DNA from: Parus major
Taxonomy: Eukaryota; Chordata; Aves; Passeriformes; Paridae
DNA: 64,000 nt
Direction: 5' to 3'
Assembly: GCF_001522545.3 (NCBI RefSeq)
Contig: NC_031799.1
Span: 39,509,265 to 39,573,264, forward strand
Shown here: piece after piece, positions 63,345-64,000 of the stretch
Position numbering within the stretch: the first letter of the stretch is position 1
Layout: each line of letters starts with the position of its first letter
Notes under the pieces: model-generated
Told to the model about the DNA's origin: nothing
What the model saw: only the letters and a program-made list of their open reading frames with translations
The model's database searches: none
Made by a program: the position numbers and the translations under genes

Positions 63345-64000
63345 GTCTGTCAGTGTCTCAGGAAAGCCAAGACTCTTATGCCCAGCAGGTCTGTCAGCAC
63401 CCCATTAGGGGCACCCTTCTCTGAACTGGAGGGCAGTTGGACTGACTTGTTCAGGGACACACTGACAGCGTAAGGGAGACCCTCAGTGGGTCTTCCCACT
63501 TTATTCTAGACTGTTACCTGCTCACAGCAGCTGCCAGTGCCCATGAAGGGCTTACACCAACAATTTACACTCTTTATTAATGGAGAATTGTGACATTTGA
63601 GGATTTCCAGGGACAGTACCTAATTGCAAAAACTAATTCAAAGCAACATACAGACAAGCTTTGACCCCCCAGTGAAAGCACTCAGCACACACAGAGTGTG
63701 GTTCTTACCCAATATGGTTCTTTCCCTATGGGAAAGAAGAAAAGCTGTCGACTGATTCCAGCAGTTACGACGAAGCCTTGCCTAACTTTTCCCCCATGCT
63801 CAGCCTAACTTCTACTGTTTCAGGTGGAGCTTGAGTTACTCTAGTCATATATACCTTTGTTACTGATTGGTCAATAAAATGTAGAGCACATGCCTGGGGA
63901 AGGGTGGTCATACCTCGATGGTGGGTAACTTTGGGTTGGAGGCGTGCATTAATGTTACAATTAATTAATATAATGGACTTCTATTAACATGTGAATAAAA
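63345..64000 (-). mobile_element. LTR-like promoter region, minus strand, cut by the window end
   Basis: Read on the minus strand there is a CCAAT box (ATTGG on plus at 63866-63870) and then a TATATA box (plus 63848-63853). About 270 bases further on comes AATAAA (TTTATT on plus at 63573-63578). The sequence between is richer in G and C than the flanks. This order fits a retroviral LTR whose U3 begins beyond the window end. The 3' end (lower coordinate) is a guess near 63345. I cannot name the family, so other promoter-bearing repeats are possible. Confidence 0.45.

Overview
This window looks like non-coding DNA from a bird, most likely a songbird (passerine). The best evidence is the repeat content. 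There are several CR1 LINE fragments with the typical avian 3' end, which carries GATTCTAT-type octamers. There are also many LTRs of endogenous retroviruses whose ends (TGTCCTGG...GGACA, TGTGGTGG...CACTACA, TGTGGAC...GCGACA) I associate with avian ERVL- and ERVK-like families. The background is AT-rich, and no open frame is both long and recognisable. I found no protein-coding gene, tRNA, rRNA, CRISPR array or bacterial-type feature that I can support. The longest open frames (179 and 166 codons) lie inside LTRs and are by-products of their GC-rich sequence.

Layout. 1-985: the 3' tail of a long LTR cut by the window edge, then a plus-strand CR1 reverse-transcriptase fragment. 2935-5335: two plus-strand LTRs separated by about 850 bp of unique DNA. 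7100-9839: a large minus-strand CR1, then a probable minus-strand LTR containing a 425-bp polypurine tandem tract. 9840-13985: unique AT-rich DNA. 13986-14344: short ERVK-like solo LTR with a perfect 6-bp target duplication. 17466-20525: two more LTRs. 21440-23950: three CR1 pieces, one with a G-quadruplex motif. 27502-29598: a second copy of the short ERVK-like LTR and another LTR. 33833-37537: a 1.56-kb LTR, a CR1 piece and a 640-bp LTR with a perfect 5-bp duplication. 37543-49098: almost repeat-free AT-rich DNA. 49104-50606: a second copy of the long LTR with a perfect 5-bp duplication. 50612-60660: again repeat-poor. 60665-61162: CR1 reaching its true 3' end. 63345-64000: a minus-strand LTR-like promoter region at the right edge.

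Taken together this reads as an intergenic region or a very long intron that has taken up independent retroelement insertions. Most became solo LTRs. The identifiable target-site duplications (AGCAC/AGCAC, TAGTC/TGGTC, GTCAA/GTCAA, ATCATC/ATCATC, CCCCAT/CCCTAT) fix the element ends and show separate integrations. The observations most worth a check are the paired LTR families with their duplications, the polypurine tract, a perfect 28-bp AT palindrome, a short G-quadruplex motif, and weak exon-like frames at 4218-6761 and 41325-41824. I see no convincing evidence of a new biological system here.
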